Below the pieces are notes generated by a model. It was not told the origin of the DNA, did not search any database, and saw only the letters and a program-made list of their open reading frames with translations. Both the position numbers and the translations under genes were made by a program. Shown in pieces: positions 10,330 through 21,515 of a stretch of 64,000 bases of DNA (the stretch's first letter is position 1; the number at the start of each line of letters is the position of its first letter). The DNA is from Epiperipatus broadwayi (Eukaryota; Onychophora; Udeonychophora; Euonychophora; Peripatidae): positions 9,677,967-9,741,966 of the forward strand of contig JAQFVV010012416.1 of the NCBI GenBank assembly GCA_028023455.1, in the 5' to 3' direction.

Positions 10330-10879
10330 TTTGAGGTGTGGCAATTTAATTCCCAGATTAGTGTTACCTATGACCTAATTGTATTGAAATCACACAAATA
10401 TTGAACATTCGTGTTAGATCATGTTTAAGCTAACACGTATGTAAATTTTAAGCTTATAGAGATAGTTGTTAGTTAACTATTGTGAAGATAATAATTATCT
10501 GTGCATATGCTTTGACATAAAAATGATATAGTGCATTCATTGTGAGAGACTTGGTCAAAAATCTATTTCACAACTAGACTTTCTTGACATTCCACCACCT
10601 GATTTAGCTCCCTGTGATTTTTGGTTATTTCGAAAATTAAAAACTACCCTGAAAGGATGAAGATTTTCTATTGTTATTGATAGCCAAAATAATATGACAC
10701 AGCTGCTCAACAGTGTTCCTGAAAATGAGTTCCAGGTGTGCTTCCAGAAATGGAAACACCATTTTAATCAGTGTATGGATGCACAAGGTACTACATTGGA
10801 GACGATAGTAGCAACCATTGTACACTTCCACATGTATATTTTATAAGGTGTATTATGGGAATTAAATTGTCACACCTTG
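10330..10879 (+). mobile_element. mariner-like transposon, internally deleted
   Basis: Terminal inverted repeats built on AGGTGTGGCAATTTAATTCCC (left, 10334) and its complement ending CACACCTT (10878) are flanked by TA. Between about 10545 and 10850 the plus strand encodes, with one stop, the C-terminal part of a mariner transposase: PDLAPCDFWLF with the catalytic D-D region context, then KLKTTLKG and ENEFQVCFQKWKHHFNQC. The N-terminal DNA-binding domain and first catalytic Asp are missing. At 550 bp versus about 1.3 kb for a full element, this is a non-autonomous deletion derivative. Confidence 0.85.
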
Positions 10880-10884
10880 TATGT

Positions 10885-13769
10885 GCATTAATTATATTTT
10901 TGTATCTATAAGAATATAAAGTCCTTTACACTAGCTCTTTGTAAAATAGTAAATTAATCAAAATATTAGCGTTATAAATACTCAAACTTAACACAATCAT
11001 GTGACTATTTCATTTTTACGCTATCATTCTAAAAATTGTCTTTAAACTACAGTTATCGTTTTATTATTTTTAAGCATTTATTTTAAACTCATTAACCACC
11101 AGAACCATCTTCATTATTTTGTGGTCTATCCATAATTTAAATAAACAAAAAGTTTGGCTCTTCCCGTTCAAGTTTTAGTACACATTAATATATATATTTT
11201 CTTTATTAAATTAAACTATAAATAGTTGAAGTTTGAAAGTGCTTTGGCTTAAAAAAATAGGTATAGTTCTACAATTTATAAGTAATTTGAATTTATAATT
11301 TTTAAAAAGCATTTAAAATCAGATTATTTCCACGTAAATAAAAGAAATGGTGGTACTCTTACACATCTGTGAATGTTTTTTAATAGAACTAAATATTAAC
11401 ATCATTTTTCAAAAGCTATGCTTAATCATCGTTTTTTATTTTAATGTTATTATAAATCTTTATTAATAAATTAATACAAGTTGGTCATTGTTTATTTTTA
11501 TCAAAACTGATTCATCCATTAAAAAATATCATATAAAAACTCTTTGTTATTCGTTTTTTTTTGTTTTTTAAAAAAAAAAACAAACTTGTTTATATACGTG
11601 AAGTACATATTTTTAAATTTTTTTTATCCTGTTTCAATAATATTCTATAGTTTTGATCTCAGTTTATATACTGTTAAATATCTGAAAATATAATAAAATA
11701 TAAATCTGATAAAATTGAAAACAAAATGAAATATATAAAATACCACATTGAATACATATATTAATAAGTGACGTAACACCACCATAAAAATACTGCATAT
11801 TAACCTTTAATTTTTTTTTAATGTTACATTAAAAATATTTTATCCTTGTGGATTTTTTTTTAAACACTTTATTTTGTTTTACACTGTTAAAAACAAACAA
11901 ACAAGGAAAATATATTCTTAATGTAGCTTTAAAAAAAATATGTGTACTGTTTTATGGTAACATATATCACTTATTAATATGTATATTTTACGACAATGGT
12001 GGCCCATCCGTAGGGGCTGCAGCCCCCCCCCCCCCAATGTAAAATAAATGTTTGTTTAATTATTATCGTTCTTAAATTTGTCTATTACTTAAATTCCTAT
12101 ATGTGTCTTACACAAATGTGCAAATAGAATACCCTGTCTAAGTAAAGAGCAAAAAAGTATCCACAATCTATTTGTAGTCATTTTTTGTCTCGTTCGTATA
12201 CATGTTCTCTTTGTTTGCGCTCTCTACCAAATGGTCAAAAGTTATTGCAGCTCAGTAAACTTGTATACTTCAAAGATACAGGTCATTTTTGTTTATATTT
12301 TCAGTCACCTCTCTATCATTACACAGGTTGCTACTGCTTTATAAACTTCATTTTGTTTTCAATTTTATTATACCATTAAAGAGCGTAGAGTATAGTTAAA
12401 ACGTAGAATAAATTTATAAAAATTATTTTATATAAAGGAAATTTTTAAAAGGAGTGTAAGACAGGTTTTTATATTATGATTATTGTTTTTAATTATAGAA
12501 AATAGTTTTACATCATTTTCATTCAACTTGCTTATTTATTTATTCTAAAATGTAAAATAAAGAAATAATAAAAATAACATCATCTTATTATATTTATCAT
12601 TATATCTTAGTTAATTTCCTTTCATAAAATATATAATACAGCATATTTATAAAACTGAATTTAGAAATAAACAACTTCTTTACATTATCATCCAAATTTC
12701 TATTAATTAAGTTATTAATACATCCAATATACCTCTTTTGGAGATGTCACTGGTAGGCCTTTAGCTTTCTTTCATGTTACCATGGTTATCTCTAGTGTTA
12801 TTTTGTTGGTTTTACATTTATTTTGATGGCATAAATTGAAATTAAAATATACTGATTTATTAGTTTAAAAAAAATTCTGAAGAGGTCAGAAGTCTACAGC
12901 TAAAGGAAACTATAAATGATCTGAACCCCATTTGCAAGGTTGCTATTTGATAGACATCAGTTGTCAGACTAATTGTAAACTTATCTTCAATTATTATTAG
13001 TGATGAGCTAAAAATTGTATATTTTTCATAGTTTATTTATGATTATTTTTTACAAAATATTTATATAGTAATTATTAAAAAATAAATATTTTCATGATTC
13101 CATACTTTTTTTTTTTAATATGTTTTATTTTTAAAGCAACAAATTAAGAAATTTATAGCAACTGTGAAAGAAAACTTCAATCAGTAATGGTCTGCCAAAT
13201 ACTATAGTACAGAACTTTGTGATATTTTAATAATTATAAATACAGTTTTAAATTTTGTTGATCAGAATTTCATAGATTTATGATGATGTGATGTTAATTT
13301 GTTTGCATTTTATAAATGAAATTTACTTAGTGAAGATTTCTGTATTTTTTCCACCAAACATTGTGATATTAATTTAATAAGAAAAAAGTTCTTGTTCTTG
13401 TATAATGCATTTTACTTTATTATTATTTTTATATTTGGGAAACCAAATATGATTTTTTTAGAATGTTTTTCATTTGTAAACTTATATTTCTAACAAATAA
13501 AACCCAATTTTTTGAATTCTAATATAAAATAAATATTTAAATACTAAAATCAAATATTGAATCTTTACAAAAATTACTACTAGAGAGGACAATGGAAATG
13601 TAAACCTGTTGAATTAATTTTATTTATTTATTTATAACATTTATAAAACTGAAAGGTTAATGAAAATAATACTCTACTAAATTTGATTTTCAGTAAAAAT
13701 CATACAGGAGAAAAGCATATTAGTTTTGCATTAAGATAATTTGAATTTTATCATTTAAAAAACCCATAT
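10885..13769. other. Long AT-rich stretch, no gene recognised
   Basis: No protein motif in any frame. Two local oddities: an A/T homopolymer cluster at 11555-11580, and at about 11994-12033 the sequence GGTGGCCCATCCGTAGGGGC followed by a long C run, which looks like one end of an unidentified DNA transposon. No matching second end was found. Confidence 0.5.
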
Positions 13770-13850
13770 ATCTTTAGATGTAAGACCCCCAAGATGCACA
13801 TTTCATGCTGGACCAGCACTCATCAGTTGGCTCATAAGAAATTGTGATTA
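13770..13850 (-). mobile_element. HHR-3b element fragment
   Basis: A short fragment containing an intact hammerhead core (see 13780-13845) preceded on the plus strand by the C-run that is typical of this family. Neighbouring sequence does not extend the match clearly. Confidence 0.6.
13780..13845 (-). ncRNA. Type I hammerhead ribozyme motif (HHR-3b)
   Basis: Minus strand: CUGAUGA (13820-13826), a 5-bp stem II GUGCU/AGCAU around GGUCC (13805-13819), GAAA (13801-13804), stem III AUG-UG-CAU and C17 at 13793. The inner stem I CCAA (13827-13830) pairs with UUGG (13789-13792). The outer stem I is not convincing here. Core intact. Confidence 0.65.
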
Positions 13851-14868
13851 TAACTTTAGGTTTTATGTATTAACTTGATTTAAAGAATTATGTAAGTTTC
13901 ATTACTTTATTGTGACAATATTCACTTAGAAGTTGAACTCGCACTTTTAGATTTTTGAATATTGAACTTGTAAGCGAATATTGTCACTGTGCATATAGAC
14001 CAAAGAAGACTGGAGAATAATACTACTTGAAACGTTGTGTAATTACTAACCTGTATTGTCTATTTGTGTGTTATTACTAACAAGTCACTACTTTACTATT
14101 TGATTATTTATTTGCAATGGATAGCGTAAAAATATACAGCATTATAACAACAAAGTAACAAATCCACATTTGTACAAAATAGTAATATATTTTTTATCAC
14201 TGATATAAATATTTAATTTTTATTACTATAAGTTTAATGTATTTGGAAAAGTATAAATAAAGTTTGAATTTGCCTAAAAATCTTTAGCAATTTCAACTAG
14301 ATGATGAAAAAAATCCAATATATAACTACAATTTGCTCGCAGTTTAATTATAATCTTTTTAAAGGACAAATTTTTATAATTCCTGAGAAATTATACCTTA
14401 TTAATGTATTAATTTGGTATATAGTTTATAATGTGTTGTATTTTCATTCGTAAACTATACATTCTCTAATTATACTTTTATTTTTAAGGCATATTTTTTT
14501 ATCTATCTAATTTAGAATTTAGTGTTTATTATAGTATAATTTCATTTCCGAAAATGGGTTTTGATTTTCCTATCTCAAAAATGTTTTTACTTGTAGAACT
14601 GACTGTTATAAGTTGAATCGAATTTACCCATGCCTTTCTTACCTCTTAAAAAAAGATTGTTTCTCCATAAAGAAAATGACGGTCAATTATTTTTTATTTT
14701 AAAAACAATTTTATTTTTTCATACAATTAAAAATATATATTGCATTTATTACATTCAATTTATTTTCAAACCCTGTAAACATTGTTGATGAAATGGAATT
14801 GATATAGCCATTTTAAAACTCTCCAAAAAGTTCTTTGAGTGAAGACAAAATAGTTATTATTTAATAAG
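13851..14868. other. AT-rich DNA around the HHR-6-like fragment
   Basis: Apart from 13990-14095, nothing recognised. Confidence 0.5.
13990..14095 (+). repeat. HHR-6-related repeat fragment
   Basis: AAGAAGACTGGAG...GAAACGTTGTGTAATTACTAACC resembles, in orientation-reversed form, the hairpin at 59540-59622 (GAAAC, then UUGUG and ACUAACC-like blocks). The 5' CUGA part is changed to CCAAAGA, so the hammerhead interpretation is weak here. Confidence 0.35.
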
Positions 14869-14881
14869 CAAAATCATTTAA

Positions 14882-14942
14882 CCACTAAACATCACAAGAT
14901 CACCATTCTTTATGCTACTGTATGGAGGGTTTAGCCTTTGTG
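14882..14942. mobile_element. 61-bp HHR-1 remnant with 13-bp TSD
   Basis: Perfect repeats CAAAATCATTTAA at 14869-14881 and 14943-14955 bracket a 61-bp insert that consists of one HHR-1 terminus (CCACTAAACATCACAAGATC) fused to the other (CTACTGTATGGAGGGTTTAG). The ribozyme and the whole interior are absent. It is either a deletion after insertion or a distinct, very short mobile form. Confidence 0.8.
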
Positions 14943-15212
14943 CAAAATCATTTAAAATGTTTTAAGATATGTGGGTAAAATAATTGCCTTTGGTATACCT
15001 GGGTTCATTTTATAGGACTCTAGCCATTCCTATTTATGTGTATTGTTTTTCATACTCAACTTCCCAATGAATGTGTCTCAACCTGATACTTGAACATAAT
15101 ATATTGGAGTGTTTTTATTTTTTCTGATAGGTTCACTCTTTGGTAACTTTGCATTGGTAAAATATTATAGGAAGTTGTTAATGTATGGCATTTCAGATAT
15201 ATAGTTTAAATA

Positions 15213-15335
15213 TAAACCACTAAACATCACATGATCACCATTTTTTTTGCTTATGCACAAATCTTCTTGCATCCATTAATTACTCTGGCTTGCACTAAGT
15301 GGCACTACTGTATGGAGAGTTTAGCCTCTGTGTAG
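15213..15335. mobile_element. About 120-bp HHR-1 remnant with probable TSD
   Basis: The terminus AAACCACTAAACATCACATG is joined to the block from TTATGCACAAATCTTCTTGC through CACTACTGTATGGAGAGTTT. The flanks TAGTTTAAATAT and TAGTTTGAACATA look like a decayed target duplication. The ribozyme is absent, as in the inserts at 14882 and 30044. Confidence 0.7.
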
Positions 15336-15479
15336 TTTGAACATATTAAATATCTAAGCATTGTTGCATATATGCAGCAAATTTCATATTTGACATATCT
15401 TTGTATGCATCCTAATAAATAAAAAGATAAAGGTTTAATCTTAATAAGTTTAAAAATTAGTCCAATACTTAAAAAACCA

Positions 15480-16378
15480 ATGGAAAAGATAAATAAAGAT
15501 GATACTAAAATATTAAATGAAAGGATTTATGGATTGATAAGAGAATTATATAAAAAGATAATTGATTATAGTACATATGATTTTTTAGGGGTTAAAAATT
15601 ATAATGTGGCTAAAATTAATGAGGCACCTAAAATATTTAAGGAGGGTATACCACCAAGACCAATTATGAATGGGAAAGGATCATATTTTAATAAGGTTTC
15701 TAAATGAATGGCAAATAAAGTTTAAAAAAAAATATATAGATAAAGGGAGCAGTTCATTTATAAAAAATAATAAGGTTTTAATAAATGATATAAAAAAGGT
15801 AGTGAAAGAATATAATAATTATAGGTTAACTTTGGTTAAAATGGATGTTGTATCAATGTTTATGAATATTAATGTAAAAAAAGCAATGGAAATATTAATA
15901 GATAGGTACGAGAGAGATAGTAATACAATAGAAATACCTAGAGAAAAATTAGAACAAATTATAGAGATATGTTATATAGAAATTACATTTACATTTAAAG
16001 AGAATTTTTATAAGCAAAAGCAAGGTTTATTAATAGGGGAAGCTTTAAGAGGGGTTTTAAGTACAGTTTATATGGAAGAATTAGAAAAGGGAAAGATAAT
16101 GCACCAATATTTATTAGGAGATAGGTGGATGATTATTTGTTAATATTCATCAGATCACAAAGACAGATAGTTTTATTGAAGAAGTTAATAAAATAGATAA
16201 AAGGATTAAATTTACTGTAGAAAAGGAAGAGAATGATAGACTAGTATATTTGAATATAGAGTTAAAGAAAAGTTATAAAGAAGGAAAATGTAAGATAGAA
16301 ACATTAATTTATAAGAAAAATAATAATAATATTGTTAATTGATATTCAAATGTAGATATAAAATATAAAAGGAGTACA
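15480..16378 (+). pseudogene. PLE reverse transcriptase domain (broken)
   Basis: Three segments in different frames join logically. The first (15480-15707) has APKIFKEGIPPRPIMNGKGS, the PLE equivalent of PKIHK...RPI, running into KVSKWMANK across a TGA/frame change near 15707. The second (15670-16143) carries the palm: LVKMDVVSMFMNI (motif A, catalytic Asp in MDVVS) and YKQKQGLLIGEALRGVLS (motif B). Motif C near 16120 is broken: VDD survives but in a shifted frame with a stop replacing the expected Tyr. The third piece (16150-16320) has KRIKFTVEKEENDRLVYLNI, the conserved block after motif C. Confidence 0.8.
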
Positions 16379-16399
16379 ATATATTTTAGGATTTATAGG

Positions 16400-16774
16400 G
16401 TGATAAATTATTGTTCGGATGAAGGGGAGTATATTAAACAAAAAAACTTGATTATAAAAGAATTAGTGAGTTATGAATATCCAAAAAACTTTATAAATAA
16501 TAATATTAGAAGGACAGAAAAGAAGGTGAAAGATAAGTATAAAGAAAGAAATAAAGATAAAGAGAAAAGTAAAAAAGAAACAGCTTATGTAGGTTTAAAA
16601 ACAGGAAATAATTATATAGTTAAAAATTTAAATAAAGTTATAAACAAAATTAATAAAAAGTTTAATGAGGTATTAAAAATAAAAGTAGTTAATAAAAAAA
16701 GGAAAAGTATAATAGGAATATTACAAAATAAATATGAGTGTTTAAATAAAACAGAGTATAAAAAAAGATTGTAG
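16400..16774 (+). pseudogene. PLE linker region between RT and GIY-YIG
   Basis: A 124-codon lysine-rich open segment. It begins with a stretch compatible with the RT thumb (LIIKELVSYEYPKNFINNNI, like the 'GYP..FI' helix of PLEs) and continues into a charged linker. The frame drifts out at about 16750, where the next domain continues in another frame. Confidence 0.6.
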
Positions 16775-17036
16775 AATTAGAAATAAAGAGATTATGAATT
16801 ATGTAGGAGAGACTAAGAATTCCATTTATAGGAGATTGATACAACATAAATATGATAGGAATTTGTTAATATATATTCACAAATTGAAGACAGGGCATGA
16901 TTTTTATAAAGAATGTATTAAAATCTTGCATTTTACAAAGAGTAGAAAAGAAAGGAAGATAAAAGAGGCTATTTATATAAATACTATTAGGCCTAAAATG
17001 AATAGAGATTTGGGGTTGAGGAAAATTTTAATGTGA
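16755..17036 (+). pseudogene. PLE GIY-YIG endonuclease domain
   Basis: Reading from about 16755, DCRIRNKEIMNYVGET leads into NSIYRRLIQHK. YVG corresponds to the second half of the GIY-YIG signature, the Arg of IYRRL to the catalytic Arg, and EAIYINTIRPKMNRD to the metal-binding Glu region. A preceding cysteine is in the position of the PLE CX2-5C linker, though its second Cys is changed. This is the target-nicking nuclease of the element. The domain itself is open to the stop at 17034-17036, but it is out of frame with the RT. Confidence 0.8.
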
Positions 17037-17810
17037 AATTAAAAAAATTAATTACATTTTAAATATAAATTAGAGTTAAGATTTAAAAATTGAATGATAA
17101 AAAAGCAGTAGAGGGAGCCAAAATATAGAAGATATAAATTTGAATGTAGATTTAAATAGAAAAAAACCAGTTTAGCTGTGAGGAAGGAAAGTGGAGGGAA
17201 AAGATTAAAGAGAATTAAAAGTAAAATTAAGATTTAAATTAATTAGTAATTTAATGTTAATATAAAGAAAATATGCAAGGTATGTTTTAAGAAGAATTTG
17301 GTATAAAAATAGAGTAATATAATATATGTAGTATTTAATTGAAAATTAGGGAATATGAGTATAAGTTATAGGATATTTTTAAAAAGTAAGATTAATTAGA
17401 ATAAATAATTAAGAATGATAGTATGAAATTAATTAATATAAAGAATATAAGGTAATAATTTGAAGTAATGTGAAATAAGGATATAATAGAGTAAATACAA
17501 ACAAATTACTATAATATAAAAAATAAAATAAGAGTTTTAAGGTTTATAAAATAAAAAAAATGTAAAAATTATTAAATGAAAAAAATGAAGATTTAAAATT
17601 AAGGAATAAGATTATAATAAAAGAAAAAGGATAAAGATTAGATTTAAATTTTAGAGGTTTTATTTATTTATTTATAAGTATTCAGGTATTTAGAAGTATG
17701 TACGTATATGATTGTATCTGTGTAACTATATATATGTATAGTTTGTGTATATGTACATTGGGTATATATTTTTTGTGTATATATATGTATATGGTTTGTA
17801 TGTATATATT

Positions 17811-17858
17811 GTGTAGTTCTGAGGAAGATTGCAGGGACAATCGAAACTGTTAATTGTC
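17811..17858 (+). ncRNA. Terminal hammerhead motif of the PLE (HHR-5)
   Basis: CUGAGGA (17819-17825), one extra A, a 5-bp stem II GAUUG/CAAUC (17827-17831 and 17838-17842) around CAGGGA, GAAA (17843-17846), then C-U-GUU. The stem I 5' strand UGUAGUU can pair over about 6 bp with AAUUGU (three G-U). The very short stem III is a known trait of PLE hammerheads. Position at the 3' end matches the pLTR location. Confidence 0.55.
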
Positions 17859-17859
17859 A

Positions 17860-18420
17860 AGACATGCATTGGTTTAACAATAAAGGAATTAAATATGTAA
17901 AAAGAGGATTAATTTACAAAATGAAATTTATCTTTACTACTATAACTTTAGAATAAAATAAGACAAATTTTGAATAAAAAAAAATAGTATTGGATTACAT
18001 CTATTTTAAAATATTGTTAAAAATATATTTCATTTGGAAAGTAATTTGATTTTTCTATTTTTTTTTTTTAGGAAAATATTTTTTAGAAAAATTAAAGTCA
18101 ATGTTAGTATTATATTAAAACATTTTTATTTGGACACAAACTACTAAATGTAAAAAGAGGGCGCTAATTGTATGGCCAAATGGCATTATTTTTTTTCACT
18201 ATTACATTAGCGTTACTATAGCTTAATAATAATTATATATTCGAAAATAACCATAGAATTATAATTTGTAGTCCTCTTCCAAGAATTTATAATGTTTTAT
18301 AAACTTGTGAAAATTTAAGTAATGTAGAAGTTATTGTTCATGTAAAACTCTTAAAACGGTAGTTATTTTTTCAGTTTTCTTTCTAAAATTTTTTTTTTTT
18401 TATGAAATATTAATAGAAAC
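17860..18420. other. AT-rich DNA, nothing recognised
   Basis: No motif-bearing frame or repeat match after the PLE end. Confidence 0.5.
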
Positions 18421-18422
18421 AG

Positions 18423-18700
18423 GCAAAACTCTCCATACAGTAATGCCACTCAGTGTAAGCCAGAGTAATCAATGGATGCCAGAAGGCTTGTGCATAAAAT
18501 CCCTATCTAGTGACCTACTGATGAAAGCCACAAGCTAGAAAGTAGTCTGGGGATATTGGATGAGTAGGTACTAGATAGGAATTTTATGCACAAGCCTTCT
18601 GGCATCCATTGATTATTCTGGCTTGCACTGAGTGGCACTACAGTATGGAGACTTGCCTATTTTAATAACAGTTATGAGCAAGCGTAAGAAATGGGATCAT
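18423..18700. mobile_element. HHR-1 palindromic element
   Basis: The left arm (18423-18512) and right arm (about 18569-18658) are inverted copies with only a few mismatches over about 88 bp. The ribozyme occupies the spacer. The right end continues to a diverged family terminus (GGGATCATGTGGTGTTTG). TAATAGA occurs at both flanks (about 18408 and 18717) and may be a 7-bp TSD. Confidence 0.8.
18511..18566 (+). ncRNA. Hammerhead motif (HHR-1), stem I shortened
   Basis: CUGAUGA (18518-18524), stem II AGC/GCU with loop CACAA and an A-A mismatch at its base, GAAA (18538-18541), UA, GUC (18545-18547). Position 15.2 is G rather than C, weakening stem III. Inner stem I has about 4 bp (CCUA with UGGGG); the outer helix strand was lost at the palindrome junction. 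The core is intact but the fold is weakened. Confidence 0.5.
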
Positions 18701-19134
18701 GTGGTGTTTGATGGTCTAATAGAGTAACTAAAGAATCTTTAAAAAATTTATATGATTCACTTAATTCTATTATTATATGTTTTCAACCAATTAAAATTAA
18801 GTTTATAATTAATGCTTTTTATGCTTTTAATAGCCAATATAAAAAAGAGTTGTGGTGTTGCTGAAGTGGAACCTTAATTGAAAATCATTGGTTTATTTTC
18901 TCTTGAGCAACCAATCATTGGACTATTATTATTCTAATAGGTGTCTGTTTTATTCCTTGTATATTGGATTCGTTTTTTGTCAAATAATTAGTTTTAGTCT
19001 ATCTCCATACAAAATGAAGGATTGAGTTGTCATGTGTACAATGTATCCATAACCTGGAACATTTTTTACATGAATGCCTAATTAATACATTGTACAGGCT
19101 TAAACCTGCATTTATATATGTAATATATGCGGGA
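18701..19134. other. AT-rich DNA, nothing recognised
   Basis: No gene or repeat seen. Confidence 0.4.
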
Positions 19135-19262
19135 TTCGAACTCAGACTTTCACACGACCCACTACTCTCAGTGCCATCTCATATTGCTGACCCACCTGAT
19201 CGCACACATGTTGAAAAGATAAATAATCACCAATATACGTATTTCATGCCTAATGAATCCCA
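19135..19262 (-). mobile_element. HHR-3 element fragment
   Basis: Minus-strand match to the HHR-3 tail (ACACATGT...GATCAGGTGGGTCAGC and the GAAAGTCTGAGTTCGAATCC block) with the 3' half of the ribozyme (GCAUGAAAUACGUAUAUUGG) near 19230-19250. CUGAUGA is not present. Its nearest relative in the window is the copy at 6655-6806. Confidence 0.6.
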
Positions 19263-19605
19263 ATATTCACCATTTCAAAATGTAATAAATGTTAAATCCT
19301 ATATTTTATAATTAAATTTATTTAGTTAATTTTTATGGAAAGTTGGGACAGCTTAAATACATTTTATAATCATTTACTCACATTTCAGAAATTAAATCTG
19401 AGATATCTACTAAGTAAAATCTAAAACAATCAATTGATCGATTTAAAAGCATAGCTTTTAAATTTTTCTAGTCTTTTTTGATTTAACTTTGAATGTCAGT
19501 TAATAAAAGCGTGGATTAATAATGAAATGACTTCTGAATAGAAACACACTATAATTTATAAATAAATAAATGCCCTTCTGCTTTTATAATAAAAATATTC
19601 AGACA

Positions 19606-19653
19606 TATATTATTATTATTATTATTATTATTATTTTTTTTTTTTTTTTTTTT

Positions 19654-19693
<40 letters not shown>

Positions 19694-19812
19694 TTTATTA
19701 TTATTTATTATTATTATTATTATTATATTATTATTATTATTATTATTATTATTTTATTTATTATTATTTTATTATATTATTATTATTTTTTATTATTATT
19801 ATTATTTTTTTT
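19606..19812 (+). repeat. (TTA)n / poly-T / (TA)n low-complexity block
   Basis: A composite microsatellite: ATT repeats, a run of more than 20 T, TA repeats, then irregular TTA repeats. It gives a long artificial open frame of Tyr/Leu/Phe/Ile and should not be read as coding. Confidence 0.9.
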
Positions 19813-19932
19813 ACTAAAATAAGTGCATTAAAATGTGAATTTTATTTTATTAGTTTTATATTAAATATTTTTGAAAGGATAGTTGTAAGGGTAGGAAAAT
19901 ATAGAAATTTGAAAAAAAAATACAAAAGTGTT

Positions 19933-20591
19933 TATCATTATCATCATCAACCATTATCAATCCACTGCAGGATGAAGGTCTCTCCAGGTTTAATCCATCT
20001 TCTCCGATCTTTAGCTTCTCTTTTCCACATCATCCCTGCACACTTTCTTATTTTATCGATCCATCTCACATGTGGTCTCTTTCTGGGTCTTTTACAATCT
20101 CTTGGAATCCAGTTTAAGATTTCAGTTGTCCATCTATTATCATATCTTCTAGAAATATGTCCAGCCCAACTCCACTTCAGTCTTTTAATTTTTTCAATGA
20201 GGTTAGTAACAGCTGTTTGTTCTCTTACCCATATATTGTGTTTTCAGTCTCTTCTTGTTACTCCCAGCATACATCTCTCCATATTTCTTTGAGTGGTCTG
20301 AAGTCTCTGTATTGCTCTTCTATTAAGTGTCCAAGTCTCAGATCCATAAGTAAGAACTGGTAAAACACATTTGTTAAAAGCCTTCCTTTTCAAACACATA
20401 GGCATATTTCCTTTTAGTATCAAGTTATTTCTACCAAAAGCACTGCAAACAAGTTTAATTCTATGATTAATTTCCTCCATTATGTTTCAATCTGAATTAA
20501 TAATCTGACCAAGGTATTTGTAACTGTTAACTTCTTCTAATTCATCATAATCAATCTTTATTTTCATATTTTGAGCAAATCGATTAAACAT
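19933..20591 (-). mobile_element. RTE-type LINE, 5' truncated, with 12-bp TSD
   Basis: TACAAAAGTGTT occurs at 19921-19932 and 20592-20603, bracketing a minus-strand LINE tail. Translated on the minus strand, with few breaks, it gives the RT thumb and C-terminal region of RTE-type elements: KYLGQIIN, then PVLTYGSETWTL and QRNMERCMLGVTRRD, then a W..GHIARR-like segment and RWTTEILNWIPRD. It ends with the ATC/GAT-rich 3' microsatellite (19937-19955). The longest clean frame is 20244-20480. Confidence 0.85.
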
Positions 20592-20603
20592 TACAAAAGT
20601 GTT

Positions 20604-21063
20604 AAATGTTTTTTAACTTAAAAAAAATCATTAAGACGTTAACTAGTAATGATGATTAGATTCATTATATTACTTTTTTTTATTCATCCATATTCTTATT
20701 TGTCAATACATATTCCTATTTTAGTACTAATTATAAAAGCTCAGAAGGCTATAAGCTAGATAATTGATGAAGTCGTAAACTAAAAACTAGTTTGGAGATT
20801 TGGATGTGATAGCATTACCAACAAATGTTCATTAGTTACTCAAATTTACAGTAGATGTCTCTAGAGTAGAATAAAAAGAATTGCTCCTAAAAGCATATGT
20901 TAAATGTAGGTAGAGAAAATATGAGGTATTTTATTAGAATACATTTTAAAGCAAATAAAAGCTGTGAAGTATAATAAATAGGGAAAAACCCATCCATCTA
21001 CAGTCTTAGCAGAAAATTGAATATTTAAATCCTGAGATGACAAATTAAAAAACTGTAAGAATT
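20604..21063. other. AT-rich DNA with a decayed HHR-1 piece
   Basis: Between about 20740 and 20885 the plus strand keeps traces of HHR-1 (TTGATGAAGTCGTAAACTA, AAAACTAGTTTGGAGA, TTGGATG, then TTAGTTACTC). The core is changed at several conserved positions. Nothing else recognised. Confidence 0.5.
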
Positions 21064-21190
21064 TGTAATTACATTCTGACGTAGTTAGTAAAGCATTCGA
21101 CTTGGGATTGGGTAGTCCCAGAATCGTTTATGGTGTTCACAGTTCTGACGTTTGAACATCTTGTGAACAATCAAAGAATAAAGCCTGTAG
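21064..21190 (+). repeat. tRNA-derived SINE (SINE-C)
   Basis: An A-box-like TAGTTAGTAAAGCATTCGAC, anticodon-like TTGGGATTGGGTAGTCCC and a weak B box (AGAATCG), then GAACATCTTGTGAACAATCA, corresponding to the SINE-C 3' part. Diverged. Confidence 0.5.
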
Positions 21191-21515
21191 CATTTTTTAT
21201 ATTGCTTATATGTTTTCTAAATAAGTATTTTTTAAAAATGATATAATTTATTTTATTTTTTATAACTGAAACAACAAATGAATGTTGATACTGCGTGGTT
21301 TAATGCCGGGATAAAATGACAGGCTAGACCGTGGCTCTCATTTCTGGTAGTCAAACTTACGAATTTTTGAATAATAAATCATTCGATTACTATTATTTAT
21401 TTTAAAAATACATTTTGAAATCGATTAAATATAGTAAACAAAATGATCCATTATTATTATTATTTAATAAATGCAACAGTAAATAAATTATTTATTTTCA
21501 CATAAAAAAAAAAGA

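Larger units (their letters stand above)
15420..17860 (+). mobile_element. Penelope-like retroelement (PLE), decayed, 5' truncated
   Basis: Order on the plus strand: RT N-terminal region, RT palm, a lysine-rich linker, a GIY-YIG endonuclease, a 650-bp A-rich 3' region, then a terminal hammerhead (17811-17858). This order and the GIY-YIG partner are diagnostic of endonuclease-bearing Penelope-like elements. No upstream pLTR or TSD was found. The sequence is very purine-rich on the coding strand. At least one frameshift and several stops make it non-functional. Confidence 0.85.

Noticed and set aside
19570-20292. A 240-codon plus-strand open frame
   Set aside because: Its first half is the (TTA)n/poly-T/(TA)n block and its second half is the antisense of the minus-strand LINE tail.
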